From Burkholderiales bacterium JOSHI_001 (GTDB lineage: Bacteria; Pseudomonadota; Gammaproteobacteria; Burkholderiales; Burkholderiaceae_C), in contig CM001438.1 of assembly GCA_000244995.1 (NCBI GenBank), positions 248,001-312,000 of the forward strand: a stretch of 64,000 bases of DNA, read 5' to 3'. Each line of letters begins with the position of its first letter. Positions within the stretch are counted from its first letter, which is position 1. Below the pieces are notes generated by a model, which made no database searches, had not been told where the DNA came from, and saw nothing but the letters and a program-made list of their open reading frames with translations. This document shows positions 19,802 to 29,461 of the stretch, piece by piece. The translations under genes were made by a program, and so were the position numbers.

Positions 19802-20350
19802 AGGGCGCGTGCCAGCACACCGGCTGGGAAGGGCGCTGAACCATGGGACTGGGCGAACAACTTTGCCCAGAATGCCGACAACGAGTCGAGTTATTACCAG
19901 CGAGCAGTGACGCTGGGCAATGCTGTCAACAAGGCAGGGAAAGCTGGCGACGTGCAAATCGTTGGGCATTCGCTGGGCGGCGGCTTGGCTTCAGCGGCCC
20001 AGGGCGGGTCAGGTTCCATTGCCACTACGTTCAACTCGGCCGGCCTGCACCCGAAGACCGTGCAGCGCTATTCCATGCTGCCCGACCGGGTGCAGGCCGA
20101 CGCCGACAAGATCCTCGCCTACCAGGTGGAAGGCGAGGTGCTGACCTCCACCCAGGAAAAGGGCCTGATGTCCACCTTTGCGAACCCCGCGGTGGGCCAG
20201 CGGTCGGTGGTGCCGCCTGCGAACGTGGCGGTGAGTTCCGACGACCGGCACTCGATGGACGAGGTGATCGATGCCATCGAAAACCGCAAGACCATGGACG
20301 AGGCCACACTGCAGGCCTGTGCCGCGGCCAAGCGGGGCACCCAGGCATGA
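19802..20350 (+). pseudogene. Lipase-family (alpha/beta hydrolase) C-terminal fragment, 5' truncated
   Basis: The frame is open from directly after the preceding stop codon. It encodes DWANNFAQNADNESSYYQRA (about 19847-19906), the nucleophile elbow VGHSLGGGLASAA, then TFNSAGLHPKTVQRY, VEGEVLTSTQE and RHSMDEVIDAIE, the order of catalytic Ser, acidic region and His in lipase effectors of the type VI/polymorphic-toxin kind. The first start codon in this frame is a GTG at 19907, already inside the conserved domain; upstream sequence lacks the long N-terminal part of such proteins. A short product from that GTG (147 residues) is possible but would lack part of the fold. Probably a remnant or displaced toxin tip. 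Confidence 0.55.
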
Positions 20351-20415
20351 GTGCCCGTCAACCCAACAATTCAGCCCGTCGTCGCCACCTGCGCCGGGGC
20401 ACAGGAGTGATCGCC

Positions 20416-21201
20416 ATGGGTCTGTTCGAATGGCTGGGCCTGGGCTCGGCCCAGGCCGAAATGCCTGACGCGCGTGCGCCGCGGTTGGAGTCCCCGGAAC
20501 GATTCTTTGAGGGCCCGAGCTTGCCTCTGCTGCGCGCGGCGCTGGCAGGTGACGAAGCCGGTGTGCGCCAAGCACTGGCGCAGGGAGCGAACCCGAATGC
20601 GCAGGGCCCCAAGTCCAACAGCAAGGCGACGCCGCAGTTGACGTTGCTGCACTACGCGGTCGGGATGGGAAACGAGCGGGCCATGGCCCTGCTGATCCAG
20701 GCAGGAGCCGATGCCATGTTCCAGCCGAGACCTGATGACGGACCGGCGCTCAGCTTCCCCATATTGCGCAAGGACCCCCGCGCCCTGGAGTCTCTGCTAC
20801 GTCATTGGCCGCTGTCGCGCGTACCTGCCCAGGAGCAATTCAACTTGGCCGACGACGCGCTGATGTTCGGGACTCGGACCTGCATGGAGGTGCTCTTTCG
20901 AAACGGCCTGTCGCCAGCTGTCACCGACAGTCTGAATCGTGACCTGTTCATCAAGGCGCTGTTGGCAGAAAACCTGGACGTGGCCGAGTGGCTGTTGATG
21001 GAGGTTGGCACGCCCTTGAGCACGACGACGACGAACGGGTTGACGCCCCCCAACTACGTGCAGGAAGAACTCACCCGCTATCGCCCCGGCACCCCCACCC
21101 ACACCCGCTACCTGAAGTTCAAAGCCTTCATGGAAAGCAAGGGCGTGAAATTCCCGGTGGAGACTTCGGCCGAGTGGCGGGCGCGAAACGGCAAGAAGTA
21201 G
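20416..21201 (+). CDS. Ankyrin-repeat protein, candidate immunity protein
   Basis: A 261-residue protein; AGGAG at 20403-20407 lies 8 bases before the ATG at 20416. Ankyrin-like repeats: LPLLRAALAGDEAGVRQALAQGANPNA, then LTLLHYAVGMGNERAMALLIQAGAD, then weaker helical pairs (DALMFGTRTCMEVLFRNGL; LFIKALLAENLDVAEWLLMEVG). There is no clear signal peptide; the N-terminus MGLFEWLGLGSAQA is short and only weakly hydrophobic. Base composition and codon use are less GC-biased than in neighbouring genes, which fits horizontal origin. Ankyrin proteins next to lipase effectors are often their immunity proteins; that role is inferred. Confidence 0.75.
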   Translation: MGLFEWLGLGSAQAEMPDARAPRLESPERFFEGPSLPLLRAALAGDEAGVRQALAQGANPNAQGPKSNSKATPQLTLLHYAVGMGNERAMALLIQAGADAMFQPRPDDGPALSFPILRKDPRALESLLRHWPLSRVPAQEQFNLADDALMFGTRTCMEVLFRNGLSPAVTDSLNRDLFIKALLAENLDVAEWLLMEVGTPLSTTTTNGLTPPNYVQEELTRYRPGTPTHTRYLKFKAFMESKGVKFPVETSAEWRARNGKK

Positions 21202-21300
21202 CCGCCGCGGCCGCACCCTTGCCGGCTTGCCGAACCTCAAGCCTTCCATCCCGCCCGGGGCGCACACTGTCTCCAGCAGATCGCATCGGAGACCAGCGCC

Positions 21301-23439
21301 ATGGCCACGCCCCAGGTCATTCCCAGCATCGAAGCCACGGTGGACGCCGTGCTGGACCGGGTGCCCGGCGACATCGTGCTGGGCATTCCGCTGGCCATCG
21401 GCAAGCCCAACCCCTTCGTCAACGCGCTGTACCGGCGCATCAAGGCCAACCCCTCGCGGCGGCTGACCATCGTCACCGCGCTGTCGCTGGAAAAGCCGGT
21501 GGGCAAGAGCGACCTGGAACGCCACTTCCTGGAGCCGCTGGTCGAGCGCGTGTTCGGCGACTACCCCGACCTGGACTACGTGAAGGACCTGCGCGGCGCC
21601 GGCCTGCCGCCCCACATCGAGGTGCGCGAGTTCTTCATGAAGACGGGCGACTACCTCGGCAACGCCAGCGCACAGCAGGGCTTCATCTCCACCAACTACA
21701 CCTTCGTGGCGCGCGACATGCTGGTGCAGGGCATGAACGTCATTGCCCAGGCCGTGGCCGAACAAGGGCGTGAAGGCCAGGGCGACTGGCAGCTGTCGGT
21801 GGCCAGCAACCCGGACGTCGTGTTCGAGGTGGTGGAGCGCTATGCCGCGGCAAACCAAACCTTGCTGAAGGTGGGTGTGGTCAACCGCAAGATGCCCTTC
21901 ATGCCCAATGGCGCGCAGGTGGATCCGGGCTTCTTCGACATCGTCTGCACCGACCCCGCCGGCACCCACCAGCCCTTCGGCCCGCCCAACGGCAAGGTCA
22001 GCACCGCCGACTACGCCATCGGCCTGCACGCCAGCAGCCTGGTGGTGGACGGCGGCACGTTGCAGATCGGCATCGGCTCGCTGGGCGACGCCATCGCCCA
22101 GGCCCTGCTGGTGCGCGACCGCCATGGCCCCGAATACCGCCGCATCCTGGAAAGCCTGTGTCCGCTGGGCCTGGACGGGCGCGAACTGGGCCGCTTCGAC
22201 ACGGGCCTGTACGGCTGCAGCGAGATGTTCGTCAACGGCTTCCTGAAGCTGATCGAGGCCGGCATCATCCGCCGCGAGGTGTTCGCCGACCGCGTGCTGC
22301 AACACCTGATCAACGACGGTCGCATCGACGCCGCGCTGGTCACGCCGCAGACCTTGCGCGCCTTGTGGCAGGTGGGCCGCATCGCCTCGCCCCTGAGCGC
22401 GGACGACGTGCGGTTCCTGGTTCACCACGGCGTGCTGCACCCGGGCACCCACATCGAAGGGGGCCACCTGGTGGGCGATGGCCGCCGCGTGCCCAACGAG
22501 CTGCACACCGACGAAGGTTTCGAGGCCGTGGCCACCCAGCTGCTGGGCACACGGCTGGCGCACGGCATCTTCATGACCGGAGGCTTCTTCCTGGGCCCGA
22601 ACGACTTCTATGAACGCCTGCGCAGCATGCCGCCGCAGGAACTGGCGAAGATCGACATGACCCGCATCGACTTCATCAACCAGCTTTACGGCCATGCGCC
22701 CGGCGACAGCGACCTGCGGCGCGCGCAGCGCGTGAAGGCGCGCTTCATGAACACCACCATGATGGTCACGCTGCTGGGCGCGGCGGTGTCCGACGGGCTG
22801 GAAAGCGGCCAGGTGGTTTCGGGTGTGGGCGGGCAGTACAACTTCGTGGCCATGGCGCATGCGCTGCCCGACGCCCGCAGCATCCTGATGCTGCGCGCCA
22901 CGCACGAGCACAAGGACGGCCTGCGCAGCAGCATCGTCTGGAACTACGGCCACGTCACCATCCCGCGCCACCTGCGCGATGTGGTCATCACCGAATACGG
23001 CGTGGCCGACCTGCGCGGCCAGAGCGACGGCGAGGTGGTCAAGCGCCTGATCGCCATTGCCGACAGCCGCTTCCAGGACGAGCTGGTGCGTGCGGCCCAG
23101 GCCAACGGCAAGCTGCCCGCCGGCTGGCAGGTGCCCGAGGCGCACCGCGACAACCTGCCGGCCGAGCTGGACGCCAAGCTGCACCCCTGGAGCGAAGCGG
23201 CGCTGCTGCCGGCCTTCCCCTTCGGCACCGACCTGACACCGGACGAGTTGCACATCGTCATGGCCCTGAAGCGACTGAAGCGCGCCACCCAGCACCCGGT
23301 GGAACTGGTCAGCCTGGCCGTGCGCAGCCTGCTGGAGAACAAGGAGGCGCCCCAGGCCTACCTGGAGCGCTTGGGGCTGGACGACGCCAGCAGCTTCAAG
23401 CAGATGTTCATCCGCAGGCTGTTTGCGGGCAATCTGTAG
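21301..23439 (+). CDS. Acetyl-CoA hydrolase/transferase family protein
   Basis: A CoA-transferase-fold enzyme of 712 residues, longer than the roughly 500-residue acetyl-CoA hydrolases because of extra C-terminal sequence. Visible features: GDIVLGIPLAIGKPN near the start, VDGGTLQIGIGSLGDAIAQAL, a Glu in the catalytic context TGLYGCSEMFVNGF, and the C-terminal VVSGVGGQYNFVAMAHAL and HVTIPRHLRDVVITEYGVADLRG. It probably moves CoA between acetyl-CoA and other acids, or hydrolyses acyl-CoA. It converges with fliE, leaving nine bases between the genes. Confidence 0.9.
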   Translation: MATPQVIPSIEATVDAVLDRVPGDIVLGIPLAIGKPNPFVNALYRRIKANPSRRLTIVTALSLEKPVGKSDLERHFLEPLVERVFGDYPDLDYVKDLRGAGLPPHIEVREFFMKTGDYLGNASAQQGFISTNYTFVARDMLVQGMNVIAQAVAEQGREGQGDWQLSVASNPDVVFEVVERYAAANQTLLKVGVVNRKMPFMPNGAQVDPGFFDIVCTDPAGTHQPFGPPNGKVSTADYAIGLHASSLVVDGGTLQIGIGSLGDAIAQALLVRDRHGPEYRRILESLCPLGLDGRELGRFDTGLYGCSEMFVNGFLKLIEAGIIRREVFADRVLQHLINDGRIDAALVTPQTLRALWQVGRIASPLSADDVRFLVHHGVLHPGTHIEGGHLVGDGRRVPNELHTDEGFEAVATQLLGTRLAHGIFMTGGFFLGPNDFYERLRSMPPQELAKIDMTRIDFINQLYGHAPGDSDLRRAQRVKARFMNTTMMVTLLGAAVSDGLESGQVVSGVGGQYNFVAMAHALPDARSILMLRATHEHKDGLRSSIVWNYGHVTIPRHLRDVVITEYGVADLRGQSDGEVVKRLIAIADSRFQDELVRAAQANGKLPAGWQVPEAHRDNLPAELDAKLHPWSEAALLPAFPFGTDLTPDELHIVMALKRLKRATQHPVELVSLAVRSLLENKEAPQAYLERLGLDDASSFKQMFIRRLFAGNL

Positions 23440-23448
23440 CGCGAACGC

Positions 23449-23772
23449 TCAGACGTTCATGTTCATGATGTCGGAATAGGCTTGGACGAGCCGGCTGCGC
23501 ACCGACAGCACCGACTGGAAGCCGATCTGCGACTTCTGCATCGCCACCATGGTCTCTTCCAGGCTGACCGTGGGGTTGCCCAGTTGCAGTTGGCGCTGCA
23601 GTTCGCTGGTCTGCAACTGCTGGTCGCTCACCGACTTCAGCGCCTGCGTCATCGCGGCCTGAAAGCCGCCCGAAGGCGCCGCCGGCTTGGCGGCCATGGG
23701 CAGGCCGTCCGGCGCCAGGCCGGCGCGGGCGGCGGCTTGGGCGAAGTCGAAGGGCTTGAGCTTCAGGTCCAT
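23449..23772 (-). CDS. fliE: Flagellar hook-basal body complex protein FliE
   Basis: A 107-residue rod component that joins the MS ring to the rod. The start at 23772 gives MDLKLKPFDFAQAAARAGL. The conserved C-terminal half is present: ETMVAMQKSQIGFQSVLSVRSRLVQAYSDIMNMNV. It is transcribed away from fliF. The 298 bases between them (23773-24070) carry both promoters, but I could not identify convincing sigma-28, sigma-54 or FlhDC elements there. Confidence 0.95.
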   Translation of the reverse strand: MDLKLKPFDFAQAAARAGLAPDGLPMAAKPAAPSGGFQAAMTQALKSVSDQQLQTSELQRQLQLGNPTVSLEETMVAMQKSQIGFQSVLSVRSRLVQAYSDIMNMNV

Positions 23773-24070
23773 GGCGGGTTCCAGGTCGGCATGGTGCGGC
23801 TGGCGCCGCGCCCCTGATCGCGCAAACAAGGGCCCGGAACCGGCCCAGTTCCTGCCCCGTGTGGTGTATTCACGCCCGCGGCGGCGGCGCGTGAAGGCTG
23901 TCACTGGCGGCGTGAAAACCCTCGCCGTGCCTCGGCCTGAAGGGGGCGAACTGGAGCCCGAATAGCGGGCTGTTCACCCCATGGCGGGCGGGATGCCCGG
24001 CCAACAATGCCTGACGTTTCGACCCCTGCGCTGACCTTGCGCAGCAGGCCCGCCAGAAATCAAGTCGTTG

Positions 24071-25771
24071 ATGGACACCGCCCTCACCCCCGTCGTTCCC
24101 GCCAATGCCGCCGCCGAGCGCGCCGCCGCGCCCACCGGCGCTTTCGGCCGCCTGGCTGCGCTGCCGGCGCGCAGCAAGACCCTGCTGGGCGTGGGCGTGG
24201 CCGGGCTGTTGGCCGTGGTGGTGTCGCTGGTGCTGTGGAGCCAGCAGGGCGACTGGAAGGTGCTGTACGCCAACCTCAGCGACAAGGATGCCGGCGCGGT
24301 GCTGGCCCAGCTTTCGCAAATGAACGTGCCCTACAAGCACGCCGAAGGCGGCAGCGCGCTGCTGATCCCGGCCGACAAGGTGCACGACGTGCGCCTGAAG
24401 CTGGCCCAGGCCGGCCTGCCCAAGGGCGGCACCAGCGGCTTCGAGCTGATGGACAACGCCCGCTTCGGCCAGACCCAGTTCCAGGAACGCCTGACCTTCC
24501 AGCGCGGGCTGGAAGGCGAGTTGGTGCGCAGCATCGGTTCGCTGGCCGCGGTGCAAAGTGCCCGCGTGCACCTGGCGCTGCCGCAGCAGAACGGGTTTTT
24601 CCGTGAACAGCAAAAGCCCAGCGCCAGCGTGCTGCTCACCCTGCACCCCGGGCGCCTGCTGGACCGCGCGCAGATCGCCGGCATCGTGCACCTGGTGTCC
24701 AGCTCGGTGCCCGAACTCAGCCCCAAGGCCGTCAGCGTGCTGGACTCCAGCGGCGCGCTGCTGTCCGAGAACGACGAAAGCTCGGCCCAGCGCCTGGACG
24801 CGCAGCAGCTGCACTACGTCAAGCAGATCGAGCAGGACTACCAGAAGCGCGTGATGGAAATCCTGGAACCGGTGGTCGGCCGCGACAACCTGCGTGCCAA
24901 TGTCACCGCCGAGGTGGACTTCTCGCAGAGCGAAGCCACCAGCGAAGCCTACAAGCCCAACCAGGGCAGCGAGCCGGCGGCCGTGCGCAGCCTGCAGAAC
25001 GTGGAAGCCACCACCCCCGGCACGCCCACACCGGCGGGTGTGCCCGGTGCCGCCAGCAACCAGCCGCCGGTGCCGGCCACCGCGCCGCTGCAGGGGGCGT
25101 CCGCGCCGCTGCAGGGGGCCCAGGGCGGCCTGAACGGCGGCAGCGCGCGCAAGGAAAACGTCACCAACTACGAGGTGGACAAGACCGTGCGCGTGGTGCG
25201 CAACGCCACCGGCACGGTCAAGCGCCTGAATGCTGCGGTGGTGGTCAACCACAAGAGCAGCACCGACGCCAAGGGCAAGACCAGCAGCCAGCCGCTGACC
25301 GACGACGAGATCAACAAGCTCACCGCCCTGGTGCAGGAAAGCATCGGCTTCAGCAAGGAGCGGGGTGATTCGGTCAAGGTGATCAACGCCCCCTTCCGCG
25401 CCGACGCCGCCCCCAAGCCCGAGGCGGTGCCGCTGTGGCAGCAGCCCTGGGTGCTGGACCTGCTGCGCGTGGTGGGCGTGCCGCTGGCGCTGGCCGTGGT
25501 GGCGCTGGCCCTGGTCTTCGGCGTCATCCGCCCGGCGCTCAAGCCCCCGGTGCCGCCGGCCGGCGAAGAAGACAAGAAGGACGCCGATGGCAAGCCCCAG
25601 CTCAGCGCCGTGGTGGACGACCCGGTGGCCCTGCCCGGCAGCGCCGAGGCCCTGGCGCTGGAAGCGCCCAAGCCGAACAAGCAACTGGAAGACGCGCGGG
25701 CCCTGGCCAAGGAGAACCCGCAGGCCGTGGCAAACATCCTCAGAGGCTGGGTGAACGGGGACGAGGCATAA
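24071..25771 (+). CDS. fliF: Flagellar M-ring protein FliF
   Basis: Builds the inner-membrane MS ring. 566 residues from the ATG at 24071 (a TTG directly before it is an alternative). TM1 at about 38-58 (LLGVGVAGLLAVVVSLVLW), ring-building motifs WKVLYANLSDKDAGAVLAQL and GLPKGGTSGFELMD, a Pro/Ala-rich periplasmic spacer (about 308-355), TM2 at about 459-480, and a C-terminal segment ending ANILRGWVNGDEA that binds FliG. It is the first gene of the fliF-R operon; fliG starts 3 bases after its stop. Confidence 0.97.
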   Translation: MDTALTPVVPANAAAERAAAPTGAFGRLAALPARSKTLLGVGVAGLLAVVVSLVLWSQQGDWKVLYANLSDKDAGAVLAQLSQMNVPYKHAEGGSALLIPADKVHDVRLKLAQAGLPKGGTSGFELMDNARFGQTQFQERLTFQRGLEGELVRSIGSLAAVQSARVHLALPQQNGFFREQQKPSASVLLTLHPGRLLDRAQIAGIVHLVSSSVPELSPKAVSVLDSSGALLSENDESSAQRLDAQQLHYVKQIEQDYQKRVMEILEPVVGRDNLRANVTAEVDFSQSEATSEAYKPNQGSEPAAVRSLQNVEATTPGTPTPAGVPGAASNQPPVPATAPLQGASAPLQGAQGGLNGGSARKENVTNYEVDKTVRVVRNATGTVKRLNAAVVVNHKSSTDAKGKTSSQPLTDDEINKLTALVQESIGFSKERGDSVKVINAPFRADAAPKPEAVPLWQQPWVLDLLRVVGVPLALAVVALALVFGVIRPALKPPVPPAGEEDKKDADGKPQLSAVVDDPVALPGSAEALALEAPKPNKQLEDARALAKENPQAVANILRGWVNGDEA

Positions 25772-25774
25772 CAC

Positions 25775-26770
25775 ATGGACGACGCTGGCCTGGAGAACGC
25801 TGCCATCTTGCTGATGTCCCTCGGCGAGGAAGAAGCCGCCGAGGTCTTCAAGCACCTGGCGCCGAAAGAAGTGCAGAAGCTGGGCGAAACCATCGCCAAG
25901 TTGAAGACCGTCAGCCGCGAGAAGGTGGGCGAGGTGCTGGAGAAGTTCAGCGAACAGGCCTCCGCGCACCACAGCCTGGTGAACGACACCGACGAGTACG
26001 TGAAGAGCGTGCTGCGCCGGGCGCTGGGCGACGACAAGGCCAACCTGCTGATCGACCGCATCCTGCAGGGCAGCGACATCTCGGGCATTGAAAGCCTGAA
26101 GTGGATGGACGCCGCGTCGGTGGCCGAGCTGCTGCGCAACGAACACCCGCAGATCGTGGCCGCCATCCTGGTGCACCTGGACTTCGACCAGGCCGGCTCG
26201 GTGCTGAAGACCTTCCCCGAGCGCCAGCGCAACGAGGTGATGGTGCGCATCGCCACGCTGGACGGCATCCAGCCCACCGCGCTGAAGGACCTGAACGAGG
26301 TGCTGTCCAAGGTGCTGGCCGGCGGCGACAAGCTGAAGAAGGCCTCGCTGGGCGGCGCCAAGACCGCGGCCGAGATCATCAACCTGATGGGCAGCTCGGT
26401 GGAAACCTCGGTGCTGGACTTCATCCGCGAGGCCGACGCCGACCTGGCGCAGAAGATCCAGGACAACATGTTCACCTTCGACGACCTGAACAAGCTGGAC
26501 GACAAGGGCATCCAGGCGGTGCTGAAGGAAGTGCAGAGCGAATCGCTGGTCATCGCGCTCAAGGGCGCCACCCCCGAGATGCGCGAGAAGGTGTTCAAGA
26601 ACATGTCCAGCCGCGCCGCCGAAACCCTGCGCGAAGACCTGGACAGCCGCGGCCCGGTGCGCGTGTCCGAGGTGGAAAGCGAGCAGAAGGAAATGCTCAA
26701 GATCGTTCGCCGCCTGGTGGATGAAGGCCAGATCGTGCTGGCCAGCGGCGGTGCGGACGAGTTCCTGTGA
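25775..26770 (+). CDS. fliG: Flagellar motor switch protein FliG
   Basis: Rotor protein that transmits torque from the stator. The 331 residues are the usual length. N-terminal AAILLMSLGEEEAAEVFKHL, the EHPQIVAAILVHLD middle domain, and the C-terminal torque helix with alternating charges (MFTFDDLNKLDDKGIQAVLKE) are present. Its stop overlaps the fliH start by one base (TGATG). Confidence 0.98.
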   Translation: MDDAGLENAAILLMSLGEEEAAEVFKHLAPKEVQKLGETIAKLKTVSREKVGEVLEKFSEQASAHHSLVNDTDEYVKSVLRRALGDDKANLLIDRILQGSDISGIESLKWMDAASVAELLRNEHPQIVAAILVHLDFDQAGSVLKTFPERQRNEVMVRIATLDGIQPTALKDLNEVLSKVLAGGDKLKKASLGGAKTAAEIINLMGSSVETSVLDFIREADADLAQKIQDNMFTFDDLNKLDDKGIQAVLKEVQSESLVIALKGATPEMREKVFKNMSSRAAETLREDLDSRGPVRVSEVESEQKEMLKIVRRLVDEGQIVLASGGADEFL

Positions 26771-27543
26771 TGGCCAACCACAAGACCAGCGGGCCCCGCC
26801 CGGTGCCGCCGCCGCAGGGCAGTGCCTACAGCCGCTTCATCCCGCGCGAGGAACTGCAGGGCTTTGCCAGCTGGACGCCGGACCCCTTCGGCGCCCACGC
26901 CCACGCGGCGGCGCAGGCGGCGGCGCAGTCCGCCGCCAAGGCCGAAGCCAGTGCGGCGGACAGCGCCCCGGCCGGTCCCAGCCAGGAAGACATGGACGCT
27001 GCCGTGGCCGCCGCCCACGCGGCCGGCTATGAAGACGGCTACCGCGACGGCCTGGTGGCCCTGGACAGCTTCAAGCAGAGCTTTGCGCAACAGCTCAGCG
27101 CCCAGCTGGGCGCCCTGGTGGCGACCTTTGGCACCGAGTTCGACGCGCTGGAGCGCGACATCGCCGCCAGCGTGGCGCGCGTGGCCACCACGCTGGCGCG
27201 CCAGGTGGTGCGCAGCGAACTGGCCACCCGGCCCGAATTGGTGGTGAAGGTGGCGGCCGAAGCGGTGAACGCCGTGCTGCTGTCGGCCAACCGCATCGTG
27301 GTGCACGTGAACCCGCAGGACCACGCCCTGGTGGCGCAAGGCGCGGCCGATGCCCTGACCGCCCGTGGCGCACGCCTGATGGCCGACATGGCGGTCCAGC
27401 GCGGCGGCTGCCGCGTGGACAGCGACGCCGGCGTGGTGGACGCGCGCATCGAGACCCGCTGGACGCAGGTGGCGCAGTCCCTGGGCGCGGACATGCCCTG
27501 GGACGGCGAGCCCGACCTCGCCGTGGACGAGGAAGGCGCATGA
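26770..27543 (+). CDS. fliH: Flagellar assembly protein FliH
   Basis: Negative regulator and stator-like partner of the FliI export ATPase. 257 residues from ATG 26770. It has the N-terminal [16 protein letters not shown] segment, an Ala-rich helix region, [15 protein letters not shown] with its GxxxG-like spacing, and a C-terminal domain ([41 protein letters not shown]). It overlaps both neighbours (fliG by 1 base, fliI by 4). Confidence 0.94.
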   Translation: MANHKTSGPRPVPPPQGSAYSRFIPREELQGFASWTPDPFGAHAHAAAQAAAQSAAKAEASAADSAPAGPSQEDMDAAVAAAHAAGYEDGYRDGLVALDSFKQSFAQQLSAQLGALVATFGTEFDALERDIAASVARVATTLARQVVRSELATRPELVVKVAAEAVNAVLLSANRIVVHVNPQDHALVAQGAADALTARGARLMADMAVQRGGCRVDSDAGVVDARIETRWTQVAQSLGADMPWDGEPDLAVDEEGA

Positions 27544-28955
27544 GCGCCACCCCGGTCGATGCCCCCCGGGTTCAGCGCTGGACCCGTTTTCTGGATGACC
27601 TGCAGGCCTACGCCGGCCTGCCCGCGCCGCTGGCCACCCAGGGCACGCTGGTGCGCATCACCGGCCTGGTGCTGGAAGCCGCCGGCGTGCGCGCGCCGGT
27701 GGGCGCGGTGTGCCAAGTGCTGGGCGAGGGGGACGTCCCGGTGCTGGCCGAGGTGGTGGGCTTCTCGGGCGACCGGGCCTACCTCATGCCCACCGGTGAA
27801 CTGCACGGCCTGGCCAGCGGCGCGCGCGTGCTGCCCGCACCGCCGCCGCACCGCGCGCCGCAGCTGGGGGTGGAAAACCACCCCTGGCGCCGCAGCGAAG
27901 ACCGCGGCCTGCACCTGCCCATGGGCGACGGCCTGCTGGGCCGCGTGGTGGACGCCCATGGCCAACCCATGGACCGCCGCGGCCCGCTGCACAAGACCCA
28001 CCGCGAACCCATGCTGCGCCGGCCGATCAACGCGATGGACCGCGACCCCATCCGCACCCCGCTGGACACGGGCGTGCGGGCCATCAATGCCATGCTCACC
28101 GTGGGCCGCGGCCAGCGCATCGGCCTGTTCGCCGGCACCGGCGTGGGCAAGAGCGTGCTGCTGGGCATGATGGCGCGCTACACCGAGGCCGACGTCATCG
28201 TGGTCGGCCTGATCGGTGAACGTGGCCGCGAGGTGAAGGAATTCATCGAGGACATCCTGGGCGAAGACGGCATCACCCGCAGCGTGGTGGTGGCCGCGCC
28301 GGCCGATTCGCCGCCCCTGGTGCGCATGCAGGGTGCCAGTTACGCCACCGCCATTGCCGAACACTTCCGCGACCAGGGCAAGCACGTGCTGCTGCTGATG
28401 GACAGCCTGACGCGCTACGCCATGGCCCAGCGCGAAATCGCGCTGGCCATCGGCGAGCCGCCAGCCACCAAGGGCTACCCGCCCAGCTGTTTCGCCAAGC
28501 TGCCGCAACTGGTGGAACGCAGCGGCAACGGTGCCCATGGCGCCGGCAGCATCACCGCCTTTTACACGGTCTTGAGCGAAGGCGACGACCCGCAGGACCC
28601 GATCGCCGATGCCGCGCGCGGCATCCTGGACGGCCACATCGTGCTGTCGCGTGAACTGGCCGAAGCCGGCCACTACCCGGCCATCGACGTGGAGCGTTCG
28701 GTCTCGCGGGTGATGCCCGCCGTGGCCCCGCGCGAGCAGCTGGACGCGGCGCGGCGCGCCCGCTCGCTGCTGGCCAAGTACAACAAGGCGCGCGACCTCA
28801 TCCAGTTGGGCGCCTACCGCCCCGGCAACGACGCCGAACTGGACACCGCCGTGCGCACCCAGCCCGCGCTGGCCGCCTTGCTGCAGCAGGACATGCACGA
28901 ACGCGCCACGCTGGACACCAGCCGCCACCGGCTGAAGGCCGTGCTGGACGCCTGA
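27540..28955 (+). CDS. fliI: Flagellum-specific ATP synthase FliI
   Basis: Hexameric ATPase that feeds the flagellar type III export gate. 471 residues. The Walker A motif is GTGVGKS (K204), Walker B is [19 protein letters not shown], the catalytic region has [16 protein letters not shown], and the dimer interface shows [15 protein letters not shown]-terminal helical domain contacts FliJ. Start is the ATGA overlap with fliH. Confidence 0.98.
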   Translation: MSATPVDAPRVQRWTRFLDDLQAYAGLPAPLATQGTLVRITGLVLEAAGVRAPVGAVCQVLGEGDVPVLAEVVGFSGDRAYLMPTGELHGLASGARVLPAPPPHRAPQLGVENHPWRRSEDRGLHLPMGDGLLGRVVDAHGQPMDRRGPLHKTHREPMLRRPINAMDRDPIRTPLDTGVRAINAMLTVGRGQRIGLFAGTGVGKSVLLGMMARYTEADVIVVGLIGERGREVKEFIEDILGEDGITRSVVVAAPADSPPLVRMQGASYATAIAEHFRDQGKHVLLLMDSLTRYAMAQREIALAIGEPPATKGYPPSCFAKLPQLVERSGNGAHGAGSITAFYTVLSEGDDPQDPIADAARGILDGHIVLSRELAEAGHYPAIDVERSVSRVMPAVAPREQLDAARRARSLLAKYNKARDLIQLGAYRPGNDAELDTAVRTQPALAALLQQDMHERATLDTSRHRLKAVLDA

Positions 28956-28987
28956 CATTCTGAACGCACCACCGTCCCAAGGACCCC

Positions 28988-29461
28988 ATGGACCCCGGCT
29001 CGCTGCTCATCCTGCAGGACAACGAACGCACCACCCGCGACCAGGCCCGCATGGCGCTGCACGACTGCCGCCAGCTGGCCGACCACGCCCAGGCCCAGGC
29101 CGACCAGTTGCAACAGTACCGGGCCGACTACCTGCAGCGCTGGTCCACCCAGTTCCGCCAGCAAGGCGGCATCGAGCTGATGCAGTGCTACCAGGGCTTC
29201 ATGCTCAGGCTGGACGAGGCCATCGCCCAGCAGGCCAGCGCGGTGCAGCACGCGCAGATGCGGGTGCAGAACGCCTTGGCCCACCTGGCCGAATGCGAAC
29301 TGCGCCTGGCCAGCGTGGGCAAGCTGATCGAACGCCGCCAGGCCGAGGCCCAGCGCGTGGCCCAGCAGCGTGAACAGCGCAGCAGCGACGAAGCCGCCCA
29401 GCGCCGCCGGCGCGGACCCGGTCAGGTCAGCGTCTTCGGCACCTTGGGGAGACCCGCATGA
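28988..29461 (+). CDS. fliJ: Flagellar export protein FliJ
   Basis: A small coiled-coil protein that sits in the FliI hexamer pore and recycles chaperones. 157 residues, almost wholly helical and Gln/Ala/Arg-rich (LHDCRQLADHAQAQADQLQQ; ECELRLASVGKLIERR). Position between fliI and fliK and length support the call more than any single motif. Its stop overlaps the fliK start as ATGA. Confidence 0.92.
   Translation: MDPGSLLILQDNERTTRDQARMALHDCRQLADHAQAQADQLQQYRADYLQRWSTQFRQQGGIELMQCYQGFMLRLDEAIAQQASAVQHAQMRVQNALAHLAECELRLASVGKLIERRQAEAQRVAQQREQRSSDEAAQRRRRGPGQVSVFGTLGRPA

Noticed and set aside
19843-20415. An open frame running from ATG 19843 into the ankyrin gene as one protein
   Set aside because: The first 190 codons are out of frame with the lipase-like sequence and look non-coding; a good ribosome binding site marks the ankyrin start at 20416.
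20797-23295. A minus-strand open frame of over 800 codons opposite the acetyl-CoA hydrolase gene
   Set aside because: Same codon-bias artefact; the plus-strand gene has clear family motifs throughout.
23773-24070. Possible sigma-54 or sigma-28 promoter between fliE and fliF
   Set aside because: TGGC-containing stretches are present, but none has the GG-N10-GC spacing, and no sigma-28 pattern is convincing.
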